DNA of 64,000 nt from contig JAANYP010004325.1 in the NCBI GenBank assembly GCA_020465985.1, positions 274,440-338,439 of the forward strand, given 5' to 3'. This stretch comes from Centrapalus pauciflorus. Lineage: Eukaryota > Streptophyta > Magnoliopsida > Asterales > Asteraceae. Shown here piece after piece: positions 1 to 10,817 of the stretch. The notes beneath the pieces are model-generated. The model was not told where the DNA came from and searched no databases. It saw only the letters and a program-made list of their open reading frames with translations. Both the position numbers and the translations under genes were made by a program. How positions within the stretch are numbered: position 1 is the stretch's first letter; each line of letters begins with the position of its first letter.

Positions 1-222
1 TACGATTTTGGTGTTTGTAAGAGTGTACGTACGAACTAGAAATCATTTTCAGAGAGTTCCAGGAGCAATACATCGTGAGGGGTCAGTATCCTATTGGCTA
101 GCATTGTGTTCGGCTCCGTGTTCCGCGCGTGATCGATCATTTAAGCGTTTAACGAGGATTCCCCACTCGTTGTATGATGTCAAGCCTTGATTCGATCTGT
201 AGACGTGGTGACCTCACATAAT
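1..222 (+). repeat. Fragment of F-like copia LTR (3' end)
   Basis: The stretch around 112-222 resembles the last 130 bp of the LTR of element F (57770-57878): both contain tccgtgtt(t)ccg, then acgaggattcc(c/g)cactcgtt, a tagatctgt-like stretch and an ending in cct(c/t)aca. It is more diverged than a recent copy. The first 100 bases are less clearly alignable. No primer site follows; at about 222 the sequence switches to the LTR of element A. I read it as a truncated LTR of an F-related family. Confidence 0.55.
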
Positions 223-399
223 TGTTGTTTCTGTCATCTCAGCTTGAACCATTCCGCAATTTAATCTTGTTTGTAATTAACACTTGTTGATAATATACAT
301 ACAAACATTGAGAAAGTGTGTTGAAATTTTTAAGTAGCTGTATTTAGCCCCCCTCTATAGCTTAGAGCAACATACCAGGGAAATCTTTTGGGACCTACA
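223..399 (+). repeat. Element A 5' LTR, truncated (last ~177 bp)
   Basis: Matches 8633-8804 of the same element, including ctcagcttgaacc, a run around acaaacattgagaaag and the terminal gggacctaca. LTRs of this family are about 1.1 kb, so some 900 bp, including promoter and U3, is missing. The break falls at about 222, where F-like LTR sequence begins. Confidence 0.85.
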
Positions 400-401
400 A
401 C

Positions 402-413
402 TGGTATGTGAGC
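402..413 (+). other. Element A primer-binding site (degenerate)
   Basis: TGGTATgtGAGC follows the LTR end by two bases. The plant copia primer site, complementary to initiator tRNA-Met, is TGGTATCAGAGC; here CA has become GT. B and C keep the standard sequence at the same place on the minus strand. Confidence 0.8.
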
Positions 414-465
414 AGTTCAGAGTGTGTGTTAACTCTAGATCTCTCATTTCTCCCTATTTCCCTCC

Positions 466-1440
466 ATGGACAACAATGCTGCCAGTTCTTACTCCTACTA
501 TGACAATGGGTCAATGACAAAACCTACTAAGTTCAATCATCAGAACTTCTCTGGTTGGAAGTGTAGAATGATTCTCTATTTAGAAAATATGGATGTACAA
601 CTACCAGAGAGAGTGATGGAAGGTCCCTATGTGCCAACTTCTGTCACTACTATAACTCGTGCTCCTGAAGGAGCTGTTCCTGAAGTCAGGACTATTGAGA
701 AAGCAAAAGCTCAATGGTCTGATGAAGACAAAAGGCTGGTTGCTCTTGATGCAAAAGCTAGGAACAACCTTGTTATTTCTCTTCTTGATGATGTGTTCAA
801 ACAGGTTGAGAAAATGAAGACTGCAAAGGAGCTGTGGGATACTTTGTGTACTGTCTATGATGGTCCCACTATCACACTGGATAACAGGATCAACAATCTT
901 GTTAGATAGTATAACTATTCTTTGCAAATCCAAAGGGGACTCTCACTGAAACCTATACCAGGTTCATTGCCCTGATCAATGATCTCAAAGCTGTTGGGAT
1001 CACTAAAGACAGTTTGACTCTGGTGAAAACATTTCTGGACATTTTTCCTGAGGAATGAAATTACTTCTCTACTATCCTCAGAATCTCAGGCACCATCAGA
1101 GGTATGGATCTTGTAAATCTGTTTGGATCCTTACTAAATGATGAACAATCAAGGCAATAGAAAAGACACGCCTTACAGATGTCCAAAAGAGGTGCTGCCT
1201 TAGTGGCCAGGGTGAGACAACCTGCTGGTCAGGTGTGTGACGTGTTCACACAAGCTGATCAATAGGTTGATGATGAAATGGAGAAATGTCTGAGGAAGAA
1301 GACTGTGAAGACCTTACTGAGTTTGATGATGAGCAAATGATTGCTATGCTTTTCAGAAAATTCAATAAGAAGAGGTTTGGTGGTAAGATGCTGCAAAAGA
1401 AATCAGGTGCCTTCAAGAAGAAGGCATTTGACAAAACTAA
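466..1440 (+). pseudogene. gag: Element A gag (broken)
   Basis: The ATG at 466 starts a product collinear with gag of B and C: a copia-type gag core (UBN2-like) with FNHQNFSGWKCRM, MEGPYVPTSVTT and ELWDTLCTVYDGPTITLDN. A CAG-to-TAG stop ends the frame at 907-909. Homology continues in several frames past further stops (QQ-to-Q-stop near 1158, W-to-TGA near 1056) through the acidic stretch and the FNKKRFGGKMLQ region. It stops at about 1440, just before the first CCHC knuckle would begin. Gag forms the particle and binds RNA; this copy cannot make a full protein. Confidence 0.9.
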
Positions 1441-1517
1441 GGCAAACCTGTTACCAACTCTTTCTTACAAAGTTTGTTGATATTCTTGAAGTTCAGGTGT
1501 GAAAGCCTTTTGTGCAA
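1437..1517 (-). other. Inverted ~77-bp piece of pol at a deletion junction
   Basis: ggcaaacctgtta...ccttttgtgc matches the plus-strand text of minus-strand elements B (13628-13704) and C (25869 on). It is therefore the pre-integrase segment of pol lying backwards inside plus-strand element A. Its left edge shares aaggc with the gag sequence it joins. To its right RT resumes in the correct orientation at about 1528 (ttccagaggtaaag). Confidence 0.85.
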
Positions 1518-2541
1518 CCGTTATTCCAGAGGTAAAGTGGATACCACATTGTTCATAAAGAAGGTTGAAAACTGATATTAGGCTTGTTCAAATTTATGTG
1601 TATGACATGATATTTGGTTATACCAATGAACAGTTATGCAAGAACTTTTCACTACTCATGAAATTTAAATATGAAATGAGCATGATGGGTGAACTTACTT
1701 TCTTTCTAGGATTACAGGTTAAATCAACCTCAAATGAAATTTTCATTAATCAAAGAAAGTATACATTGGATCTTTTGAAAAAGTTTAATTTTGATTAAAG
1801 TTCTCCCATCAAAACCCCAATGGCAACCAATGTAAAGTTAGATGTTGATGCCTGTGGCAAAGCTGTTTTAGTAACAGCTTATAGAGGCATGATTGGGAGC
1901 TTGCTATACTTAACTGCTAGTAGACCATATATTATGTTTGCCACCTGTTTATGTGCTAGGTTTTAAGCTGATCCAAAAGAATCACATCTAGCTGCTATCA
2001 AAAGAATTTCCAGATACCTAAAGGGTACACCAGGTTTGGGTTTTGGTATCCCAAAGACTCCAGCCTTGAACTAATAAGTTATTCAGATTCTAATTTTGCA
2101 GGTTGCAAGCTAGACAGGAAAAGAACAACAGGTGGATGTCAACTCCTTGGTGGTAAGTTGATCAGTTGGTGCAGCAAGAAGCGAAATTCTGTTTCTACTT
2201 CTACTGCTGAAGTTGACTACATTGCTGCTGGAAACTGCTGTGGGCAGATTCTATGGATGCAGCATCAGCTTGAGGATTATGGCCCTGTATATAGGAAAAC
2301 TCCTATTCTGTGTTACAATACAAGTGCCATAGCTATCTCCAACAATCCAGTCTTCCACTCTAGAACAAAGCATATTGAAGTCAGACATCACTTTATTAGA
2401 GATCACATCCAAAAAGGTAATGTTGAGGTAAGTTTTATTTCCACAGAAGAACAGCTTGTAGATATTTTCACCAAATCTCTTGATTAAAACAGGTTTAATT
2501 ACCATGTAAGCAAGTTGGGTATGTTAAATAAAGGTGACTAA
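1518..2541 (+). pseudogene. pol: Element A RT (C-terminal half) and RNase H, broken
   Basis: Begins within RT just before the catalytic region (IYVYDMIFGYTNEQ, where intact relatives read IYVDDIIFGSTNEQ, so one catalytic Asp has become Tyr). It continues through the thumb (FFLGLQVKSTSNEIFINQRK) to RNase H (SYSDSNFAGCKLDRKRTTGG, then STSTAEVDYIAAGNCCGQ and SRTKHIEVRHHFIRDH). Stops interrupt it at 1796 (GATCAA to GATTAA) and near 1963. The frame ends at the family's usual NKGD-stop at 2539-2541. Protease, integrase and the RT fingers are deleted. Confidence 0.9.
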
Positions 2542-3235
2542 GTGTCATTGATGTTTTAAAGATCACATGTTCAAATCTGGCAAAATTTTACAGAACAGCT
2601 TGGACAAGACAAGTTTTACTTGTCCTATACTTAGCTAGTTTTTAAAATTTAGACAGCTTGGACATATAACAGACTTGACAAAATTAGTTTTAACCTCAAA
2701 CCTGTTCTGTTATACAAACCTCCAACCTGTCACTCTTTTAATGTGTCATACAAGGCAACGGCCTGTTCAGCTATTGAACAAGTTTCACAATTAAACTTGT
2801 TCTCGTATAGCTGCCCAGGTTGCATGAACAACTTGAAGAGTCATAAGTTTGTGATGAAACCTGTTCATCACAGGTTTGAACAACAACTTAGAACATCAAT
2901 CTTTAATTATATTTCTTCACATTTAAGTTATTTAAATTAAGTATTTATGTAACTTAATTACCTGCGGATAATGTTTGTTACGTGTGTTAGTACTTATAAA
3001 GGTCAAGTTGGTCTGACAATCGTTCTAACAAGGTAAACCGTTCCGTTTTCCGTTAGAAACATTTCAAATCAACCGCCTAAACCTTTCTCTCTCTTACTCA
3101 CTCATATTCAAATCCTATATATACATAAACCACTATTTCTTCTTCTTCTTCTTCTTCCTACTGCTTCCGTAACCCTCTGATAAACCCAAAAAAGACTAAG
3201 TGTTCGAACTTGTGCATTTCCTAATACTTTCCCAA
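2542..3235 (+). promoter_or_regulatory. Element A internal promoter region for the third ORF
   Basis: Non-coding, between the RNase H stop and the third ORF. It contains CTGTTC/GAACAG hexamers (for example within 2590-2610, 2760-2785 and 2860-2880), an ACGTGT core near 2980, a ggtcaagttggtctgac block, the shared ttcaaatcc block, and a TATA box TATATATA at 3116-3123 followed by a pyrimidine-rich leader of cttctt repeats. The same order occurs in B, C and D, where the box reads TATAAATA. A promoter role is inferred from this conservation. Confidence 0.65.
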
Positions 3236-6200
3236 AGGGCTCACCAAAACAACACCCTTTTTCCTGTATTCATTGGTAATGACATTGAGAAGCACCCATC
3301 TGTCAACACCATGCTCACAATCAAGCCCACCAACTACATTGTTAACCTGACCATTTCCAAAAATTATGTGAGAAAAGGTTATGACCCTATGGTGGACTTT
3401 CTCCAAGCCCATCCCCTGCACTATGCAATGATAGCGTCTCCTGGAGTTATGTATCAAGAGATGGTCTACGACTTTTGGTACACTTGTTCATATGATCTAT
3501 CTACCAAAACCATCAGGGTAACCCTTCTCAATGGCACTCAAACCATTGAGATCAATACTGCTCTTCTCAGGGAAGTAGTTCATCTTCCAGTGGCTGACAC
3601 CTATGACAAACCTCAGCCTGAGGATGAACAGATGGGTAATCTGCTACGCTTCTGTGGTGTTGCAGAACCAAAAGTGGGTGCTACCTTGTTCAGAAGGGAT
3701 ATATCCCCAACCTACAATTTTCTCTTCGTCTCTTTGGTGATGAGCCTGAGCTCCAAAGTTGGTTCATTTGACCAACTATGCAGGTATGAAATTCCTATTG
3801 TCCTACAGTTTGTGGAAGAGACAACTCTGATCATGGTAAGGTCGATTTTCTTGAATTTGAGGAAACTAGTGCAACAAGAACAGCGTCCAGCTGCTGTCAG
3901 ATACCCAAGGTTTTTGAGCCTCATCTTCAAACACATCCGTGGTGAGTATCTGTACTTCTCTCAACCTTTCTTGTCAACTGTAGTGTTTCCTGTAATAGGA
4001 AACAGGTTCTTCTATACCCCAGTTCTTGCAAATGAACCTCCTCTGTCAACACCAATGAGGAGGTTGCTTGGCTTAGTGGAAGGACCTTCTCCTCAGAAGG
4101 TGGATCCTGTCGCTGCTCCCAAGAGAAAATCCAAATCAAGGCCTAAATTTATTAAAAGGGCCTTGAAATCAAGTGAAGCTGAGCCTGTCCACAAGAAGGC
4201 TAAAACAGCTAAGTCTGCCCCATCAGCCTCAGTGGCTGAGGGGGAGCAAACTGGTCACCCTGGTTCATCAGTTGAACCTAAAGCCTTTGTGGCTGGTGCC
4301 TCTATGGTACCTGAGACCATGGAACGGGAACAACCTCCTGTTTCTAGCCCAGTCTTGCCACCAAACCAAACAGGACACCCTGTCACTTCTCCACAACATC
4401 CATCCTCTACATCCTCCCTCAAATCATATAACAGAAGAAATTCATTAGCTAAAAAGAAACCATCCTCCTAAACTAGCCCCTCTGACCCCTCCCAACATGA
4501 CTCAGTTGAAAAAGAAGCAACCCTTGCTGCTTTCACTTCTCCTATTTTGGGAGTAAGTGCAGCACATTTGGAGCAGACTTCACTCCAAAAAGAGTCCATC
4601 CTGAGTCAGCCTGAGCACTCTGGTTCCTCCCAACAGGAATTAGTTGTACAAAAGAAGACCACCTCATCAACTGTCCAAGCCTCTCAACAGGCTGAAGACA
4701 TTGAAAGATAGGAGCCTTCTCCACTCCACACTGAGTCCACACAGTTACCCCATCATACTTCTCATACACAATCTGAGTCTGCACAAGGTGCCAAAGCTGC
4801 TGATATAAACCAATCAGCATATCAGCCTTTCACTTCTGCTCCTGGTGATGCAGCTGTTCCACACCCAACAGTTTTCAAAGGACCAACAACACCCAAGCTG
4901 ATGAACCTCAGGGAATAGAACATCCCTTTGGTGAGGCTGCTCCCCAAGTACACATTCCATCATCAGCCTTCACCACTGATGATGTTGAAATGCACATCCC
5001 ATCTACCCATGAAGAGGTACCTATAAACAAAGGTACTACTGAGGGAACCATCACTGGTCTTCATGAAGGTGTTACATTACTAGTAGCATCTGAAAGGCCA
5101 CCAACTCTTATTCCTTCACCTCGTGATGCAGATACATCCACTGCTGAAGGTCCTCTTGACACTTCTAAGCTACGCCATTTAACTTATGCCCATGATATAG
5201 AATTACTGTCCAAAGTCTCCCTACCTTCACCTACTGACCCGCATACTCCCCAATCCTCACCATCCACCCAATCCAAACAGTCAACTCATACACCTCCATC
5301 CCCCAAAGATCCATCTTTGAAGGATCAGCTGTCTGTGCTTACCAACAAAGTTGGTTCTTTGGAAACTTTTGTGACCTCCCTCCCTTCCCTTATTTCAGAC
5401 TCTGTGTAGCTTCAGGGGTTCCTTGATTCGTTCAGGACTTCTTTTCCAACCCCTGCTCCCCAAGATGATCATTCCTCTCAGCTGCTTGCCAACAACTATC
5501 CTCCTCCCTCTCCTCAATTCTTTCTCACCAACAGGACTCCGTGTCCACACTGTCAGCTGTTTCCCAACAGCTATCAGCCCTTGCTGAAACCTGCTCAACC
5601 ACACTCCCATCCACTTCGGCCAGCCTAAATACCTTAGTGGTATCTCTGTCCAATTCCGTGTCCTCAAACATTGATGCTATGCAAGATTCCCTTGACCTAA
5701 CTCTTGCATAGCTTCAAAGTTTGTTGTTGATAGAATCTGACAGGGCTGCTATCTCACAGCTGTCCTCCCTTGCAACCTCTCATTCTTCTTTTCTTCACAC
5801 CTGTGTTACCCAGTTAGCAGAGGTTAAGGACAACTTGGATTTCTTAGTGCATAGCCTTGTTGGGTCCAAGCCTGTTCTCAAAACTGCTGCCCAGCCTGTT
5901 GGATCTGTTCCTTCAGGCAGACCTGTTATTGAAGGCTCTGTGCCATCTCCTTCAAAGGGGGAGAACACATCTGCCTCGAAGACCAAGTCTAAGGGGTAGA
6001 AATCTTCTTCTCCCTCTAAGGAGAAATTAGAATCAGTAGGGCAAGCAGCAGGTTTCGCCCAAACTAGCCCTGTTGCAGGTTAATCTAAAGTCTCTAAAAC
6101 TGCTCAGCCTACTCAGGTTGAATCTCTAAACCCTGCATCATTTAAGGGAAGGAATCCATTCCTGAGGACAGGCCAAGCAGGAGGAGACATCTGATTTTAG

Positions 6201-7379
6201 AACAAACAGATTAAGAAAAAGAAGAGGAGATGGAAGCTGCTCAGACGAAAGCAGCAAAGGGTTAAGGAAAAGACTCAGTGGACACTGACTATCTCAAGGC
6301 TGCTCAACTCAAGCCAAAGAAATGGGCATTCCATTAGAGACTTATTATACATTCAAAGAAGAGCAGTTGAGATTCTGGAAAGACAAAAGAAGGAAGAAGC
6401 CTCTGCCAAAGCCTTTGCATACAAGGAGGCAAGAAAATTAAAATGCCCTCCTTGGATGTTCAAAGGAAACTGTTAGAGGCTGTAAAAGATCAGTGACTCA
6501 GAAAGAAGGAGAAAAGGAGCAGAGTACACAGGTCTCAGTGACCAAGTCAAAGCCTGTATCCTCCTCAGCAAAAGCCCAAGTACATTTTGACAACATGGTA
6601 AGGAAGAATTCTTTGATGTGGCCAACTATACACTTGCCAAGGAAATCATTGTCAAAGTTATCCCTATTTCAAAGAAAAGCAAGAAGTGGAAGCTTCAGAT
6701 AACCAGGCTAGGTACTGATAGTCCAGAATTGGAAGCTTATGAGTATGCAGATGTTGCTTGCATGGGGTACAGGGAATGGGTTGAATTGGTAGTTCACCTG
6801 AGTAAATAAAAATTTGAAACTGCTAAAACTATCAGGGCACATGTCAAAACGATGATGAAAGTTAAAAACCTGGGCTTAATTCCTCAAGAACAAATCAAGG
6901 GTACCTCTCTGGTGGAACCTAAGATCAAGCCCAGGAGAAAGAGAAAGGATACAGAGCTTGAAGAGCTCCTCTTGATGATTGGACAAGGCTTCCTTGCTGT
7001 TGAAATCAAAAGGATAGATCACAGTCTACCAAGGGGAGTTGAGCCTGAGGAAGGCAAACTCATAGAAGAACCTGAGCTAGGGGTGTTCTTTGCGGACCCC
7101 TTAATAAAGAAAATGTGTTTCTAGAGGGCATCTGATCTTCATAAAGTTGGTCTCAAGCAGATCATAGCCTTTAGACTCTCCAACACTTTTGCACAATCCT
7201 CAAAATGGAGAGCAGTCATCTGGGAACAACTTAAAGGTTTCTATAAAAGAGGTAAACTTCAACACCCTGATTTCATGTTTCTTAGACATGAAGTAGAAGA
7301 ATTTCAAGTGACTATGGAGAATTTCGAACATCTATTTGAAGACAGGCAACCGCTTGAAGGTCCATCTACTGCTGAGTAG
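3236..7379 (+). pseudogene. Element A third ORF (3' ORF after pol), broken
   Basis: Collinear with the third ORF of C. The expected start ATG is AGG here (3236), so the initiator is lost. The N-terminal domain is still open to a stop at 4469-4471 (LREVVHLPVADTYDKPQ, NLLRFCGVAEPKVGATLFRR). It is followed by a Lys/Ser/Pro linker, a Ser/Pro-rich middle with many stops and frameshifts, and a C-terminal domain (about 6590-7330: HFDNMVRK, ITRLGTDSPELEAYEYADVA, KIKPRRKRKDTELEELLLMI). The last codons end at TAG 7377-7379. No catalytic motif, signal peptide or membrane span is visible; function unknown. Confidence 0.8.
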
Positions 7380-7466
7380 ATGAAGAATGGATGTTGTCCA
7401 TAAGTTTGACAGGCTTACCATTACTTGCTCCCGCCATCAACTGTCCAATTTGTTGAAATTCTATTT

Positions 7467-7548
7467 GTACATATGTTGTACTTTATTTCATCAGTTGTAA
7501 TCTATCTTATTACATTAGTTGTAATTTACTTTAGTACATTAGTTGTAC
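7467..7548 (+). repeat. Element A array of four 15-bp palindromes
   Basis: Units at 7467-7481 (GTACA TATGT TGTAC), 7486-7500 (TTTCA TCAGT TGTAA, one arm mismatch), 7510-7524 (TTACA TTAGT TGTAA) and 7534-7548 (GTACA TTAGT TGTAC). The arms are 5 bp with a 5-nt centre, and starts are 19-24 bp apart. The outer pair is G-C or T-A and changes on both sides together. The array lies between the third-ORF stop and the polypurine tract, as in C and D. Confidence 0.85.
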
Positions 7549-7697
7549 TTCTGTAAAACATGTGTTGTTTAAAATCAATACCAGTGTATATATAAATTGA
7601 TCTTTACTTTACTTCAACTTTGTAATTTCATTTCAGCAAATGTAATGTAAAAATATATAGTGATAATTGATAGAACCAGCTTAGACTGATTATTGCA

Positions 7698-7710
7698 AAT
7701 AGAGCGAGAT
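7698..7710 (+). other. Element A polypurine tract (degenerate)
   Basis: aatagagcgagat precedes the 3' LTR. Intact relatives read aatagggggagat, so two Gs have been replaced. The tract normally primes plus-strand DNA synthesis. A second tract-like aggggga lies at 7752-7760, about 40 nt inside the LTR, as in the other copies. Confidence 0.75.
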
Positions 7711-8804
7711 TCTTAGGCACAAAAAGGCATCAGTCAAACCTGTTATACATATTAGGGGGAGATTATTAATCAAACCTATTTGATGCACTTGAAAGTATAA
7801 TTTAAGGCCTCTAAATGCCTTATTGAAACCTGAAAAGTGATTTGCAATATAAGTCAAAGTTGCTTACCCTGTTGCATTTGTTGCAACTAAGGCAGATTGT
7901 CCAAGCTGTTCTACTCTGTTGAACAGAATGGACATAAACTGTCTACGCTGCTCAAGTCTGTTGAGTAGCTTGGACCAAAACTAAGTGTTCTGTTCTTTGT
8001 GAACAGGTTATACACTTTATGGAATATGTTTCAGTGTCATCTTGTATTCTCTTGGACAAGAAGATCAGTTTACAAGTCGAAGACAAAGTGGAAAATCAGA
8101 AACTGCTTACACTGCCCAAGCTGTTCTGATACATGAAGACAATGCAGATATTGGAAATGTGTGAGGGACCATTTCTTATATCAAAATGGCTCAACAAGAA
8201 GAGGAAAGTATTAAAATTGACATTCCTCTTTAAGGTAAAGCAGACTGCAACAAAGACAAAATAAAAAAAGACAAAGATTCTGGAATGTAGGGACAAATGT
8301 TGTTTTGTCAGAACGTGCAGAAAAACATTTTTGTCTTTTTGGAAAGACACTCTACTATCTCAGCATTCAATGAAGAAGGTTCACCAATATTCTCTGAGAG
8401 AGTATAAAAGGAAGCTTCTAAGAAATGTGAGACAACCAAGAGTGAGATATTCAGATTGTGCAAAGAAGTGTGTTTTCATGCATGCAAAGTCTGCTAAGAA
8501 TAAAACAGTTAAGTGTGTCCAAGTTGTTCTTATTCAAGCGGTCTATCTGTCTTGTAAAATCAGTGAGTTCATCTTTGTGAGCGCATTCATTGTAACTGGT
8601 CTGAGTGTGTCTTAGATTAGTAGTCTCTCTGTTGGTTCTATTATCTCAGCTTGAACCATTCCGCAGTTCAACCTTGTTTGTAATTAACACTTGTTGATAA
8701 TATACATACAAACATTGAGAAAGTGCGTTGAAATTTTTAAATAGTTGTATTCACCCCCTATACAGCTTAGAGCAACATACTAGGGAAACCTTTTGAGACC
8801 TAGA
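7711..8804 (+). repeat. Element A 3' LTR (1,094 bp)
   Basis: Starts TCTTAGGCAC (family TGTTAGGCAC, one change) and ends CCTAGA (family CCTACA). It contains a TATA box TATAAAAG at 8403-8410 and a single U3 inverted repeat near 8000 (gttctttgtgaac). The last ~170 bp match the truncated 5' LTR at 223-399 with scattered differences, indicating an old insertion. Confidence 0.88.
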
Positions 8805-8807
8805 AAA

Positions 8808-8824
8808 CCTTTTTGTGCCTAACA
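8808..8824 (-). repeat. 17-bp tip of an inverted family LTR
   Basis: cctttttgtgcctaaca is the reverse complement of the first 17 bp of this family's LTR, as seen at 18052-18068 and 55380-55396. It abuts the end of element A. It is followed not by a polypurine tract but by unrelated sequence, as expected for the outer edge of a minus-strand 5' LTR. The rest of that LTR is absent. Confidence 0.7.
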
Positions 8825-9216
8825 GTATTGTGTGAATTTCGAGCATTTAAGCCTGAATCTCAAAGGCTAAGTATTGAAATTCAAAACATAAGGCCTAAAT
8901 CTTGATATACAAAGCCTGAATTTCGATACATGAAGGCAATCGAGATTCATTAGTTAAATATTTGAACACTTCACAAACACTAAATAACTCAAAATCACAC
9001 AAATAATGAAAAATGACATCAAAAGTCACATTTTTAGGCATAAAAACACATTTTAAACAATATCCTTTGACTAAACCACTTCTAAAACACACAAAAATTG
9101 CCAAGAACACAGATTTCCAGAGAACACATTTTGAACTCAAAACTCAGAAGAATTCTTAAATTAAAACTCACACAAATGTGCCACGAAATACTATGTGCCA
9201 TCAATTTTAACATCAA
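8825..9216. other. Unassigned 392-bp spacer
   Basis: AT-rich, with no credible gene. It contains loosely repeated phrases (gcctgaatctca, ggcctaaatcttgata, gcctgaatttcgata) within 8850-8940. It separates the LTR tip at 8824 from the truncation point of element B. It may be original flanking DNA or a fragment of another repeat; nothing decides. Confidence 0.4.
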
Positions 9217-10112
9217 TTTCTTTTGGGAGCAACAACTTCTGAATCCACCCTCACATCAGAGGGTTCTTTCACCAATCCCAGTAACCTCCTCATTGGAGTA
9301 GATAGAGGAGGCTCATTGGGTAGCACAGGTGTATAAAATACTCTATTCCCTATGACAGGAAATACAGCAGTTTTAAGTAAAGGTTGAGAATTGTACAGGT
9401 GCTCACCACAATGATGCTTGAATATGAGGCTCAGAAATCTGGGGTATCGAACAGCAGCTGGATGAGTTTCCTACTGCACCAGATTCCTCAGATTCAGGAA
9501 AATCCATTTTGCCATGTCGATTGTAGTCCCATCCACCAGCTGTAGAACAATGGGGACTTGATCACGGCTGAGTTGGTCAAAAGAACCAACTTTGCTACTG
9601 AAGCTCATCATTACTGAAGCAAATAAGAAGCTGTAAGTGGGGGACAACTCCTTCCTGAATAAAGTAACTCCAATTTTGGGTTCTGCTACACCACAGAAGC
9701 GTAGCAGATTGCCCATTTGTTCATCCTCAGCTTGAGGCATGTCATAAGTTTCAGCAGTTGGTAGATGAAGCACCTCCCTGAGAAGATCAGTACTAATCTC
9801 AATGGTCTGAGTCGCATTGAGAATAGTACCCTTGATGACTTTGGTGTTGGGGTTGTAGGCACAGGTGTACCAGAACTCGTACACCATCTCCTGGTACAGG
9901 ACACCAGGAGTTGTAGTCATTGCATAGTTCAACGGATGAACTCTTAACAACTCCACCATTTCTTCATACCCTTTTCCCATATAGTTCTTGGGTATGGTCA
10001 AATTTGCAATGTAGTTGGTGGGTTTGATGGTCAGCATTGTGGTGACTGATGAGTGTTTGACAACATCATCACTAACGAACACTGGAAGAAGGGGATTAGG
10101 TCTGTGAGCCAT
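9217..10112 (-). pseudogene. Element B third ORF, N-terminal fragment
   Basis: Probable start ATG at 10112 (MAHRPNPLLPVF). The N-terminal domain is complete here, including the 61-residue stretch from TNYIANLTIPKNY to CAYNPNTKV that is deleted in C. A CAG-to-TAG change truncates the frame at 9471 (NLVQ-stop), and homology continues to the break at about 9217. The domain has conserved LLREVLHLP, QAEDEQMGNLLRFCGV and LSPTYSFLFASVMMSF. I do not recognise an enzyme. Confidence 0.8.
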
Positions 10113-10817
10113 TTGGGAAGTTTTGAGGTTTGGAGAAGCAAAAGACACTTAGTCGATTTTTAGGGTTCTTGAGGATTTCTGGAAATGATGAGGAAGACGA
10201 AGATGAAACAGTGGTTGGGTATTTATAGGATTTGAATGTGAGTGTGTATGAGAGAGAAGGTTTGGGCGGTTTGATTTGAAATGTTAGTTAACGGAAAACT
10301 GAACGGTTGACCATGTCAGAAACATTTGTCAGACCACTTGACCTTTTTAATCACTAACACACGTAACCCACATTATCCGCAGTAATTAAGTTAAATAAAA
10401 ACATAAATTAAGTAACTTAATTGTGAAGAAAGATAATTAAAAACTGTTGGTCTAAGCTGTTGGTCAAAACTGTGATGAGCAGGGTCATCACAAGCTGTTC
10501 AATCTTCAAGCTGTTCATTCTTCAAACTGTGCCTTCAGCCTGCTCTCTTTTGTAAGAACAGGTTGTGTTCAATAGTTGAACAGGTTACAAGACAATGGCT
10601 TGTAAGACAGTGTGAAGGAGTGAACAGGGTGAAGATTGGATCATCAGAGCAGGCTGGACTAGTAAACTGTTGTTGTTCAGCCTGATGTGTGCTCAAGCTG
10701 TTCAAGTTTTTCAGACAAATGGCTAAGTACAGAACATGTATAACCTGTTCTGTCTAAGCTGTTCGGAGAGACTTGAGCAGTGTGAAACACACAAAGTCTT
10801 AGACCTTTGAGAAACAC
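10113..10817 (-). promoter_or_regulatory. Element B internal promoter region for the third ORF
   Basis: Non-coding, between the pol stop and the third-ORF ATG. On the minus strand: several CTGTTC/GAACAG sites, an ACGTGT core near 10365, the ggtcaagtggtctgac block, a TATA box TATAAATA (plus-strand 10220-10227) in the context ttcaaatcctataaataccc, then a pyrimidine-rich leader of about 110 nt to the ATG at 10112. The layout is conserved in A, C and D. Confidence 0.7.

Larger units (their letters stand above)
223..8804 (+). mobile_element. Element A: decayed Sirevirus-like Ty1/copia retrotransposon
   Basis: The order is partial 5' LTR (223-399), primer site, gag, a fragment of RT/RNase H, a third ORF, a degenerate polypurine tract and a full 3' LTR (7711-8804). 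It belongs to the same family as B, C and D, shown by matching LTR, gag, RT and third-ORF sequence, but lies on the opposite strand. Protease, integrase and the N-terminal half of RT are missing. Every reading frame is broken, mostly by CAG/CAA-to-stop changes, so it is not autonomous. The 5' LTR keeps only its last ~177 bp. Confidence 0.9.

Noticed and set aside
1..190. Plus-strand ORF at the window start
   Set aside because: It overlaps sequence aligning to a copia LTR end, which is non-coding.
3221..4820. Antisense open frames within the third ORF of A, and similar ones in B-D
   Set aside because: They mirror the low-complexity Ser/Pro/Leu composition of the sense frame and have no recognisable motifs.
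8895..9301. Possible small host gene in the 392-bp spacer
   Set aside because: Short frames on both strands with no motif, and one runs into element B sequence.
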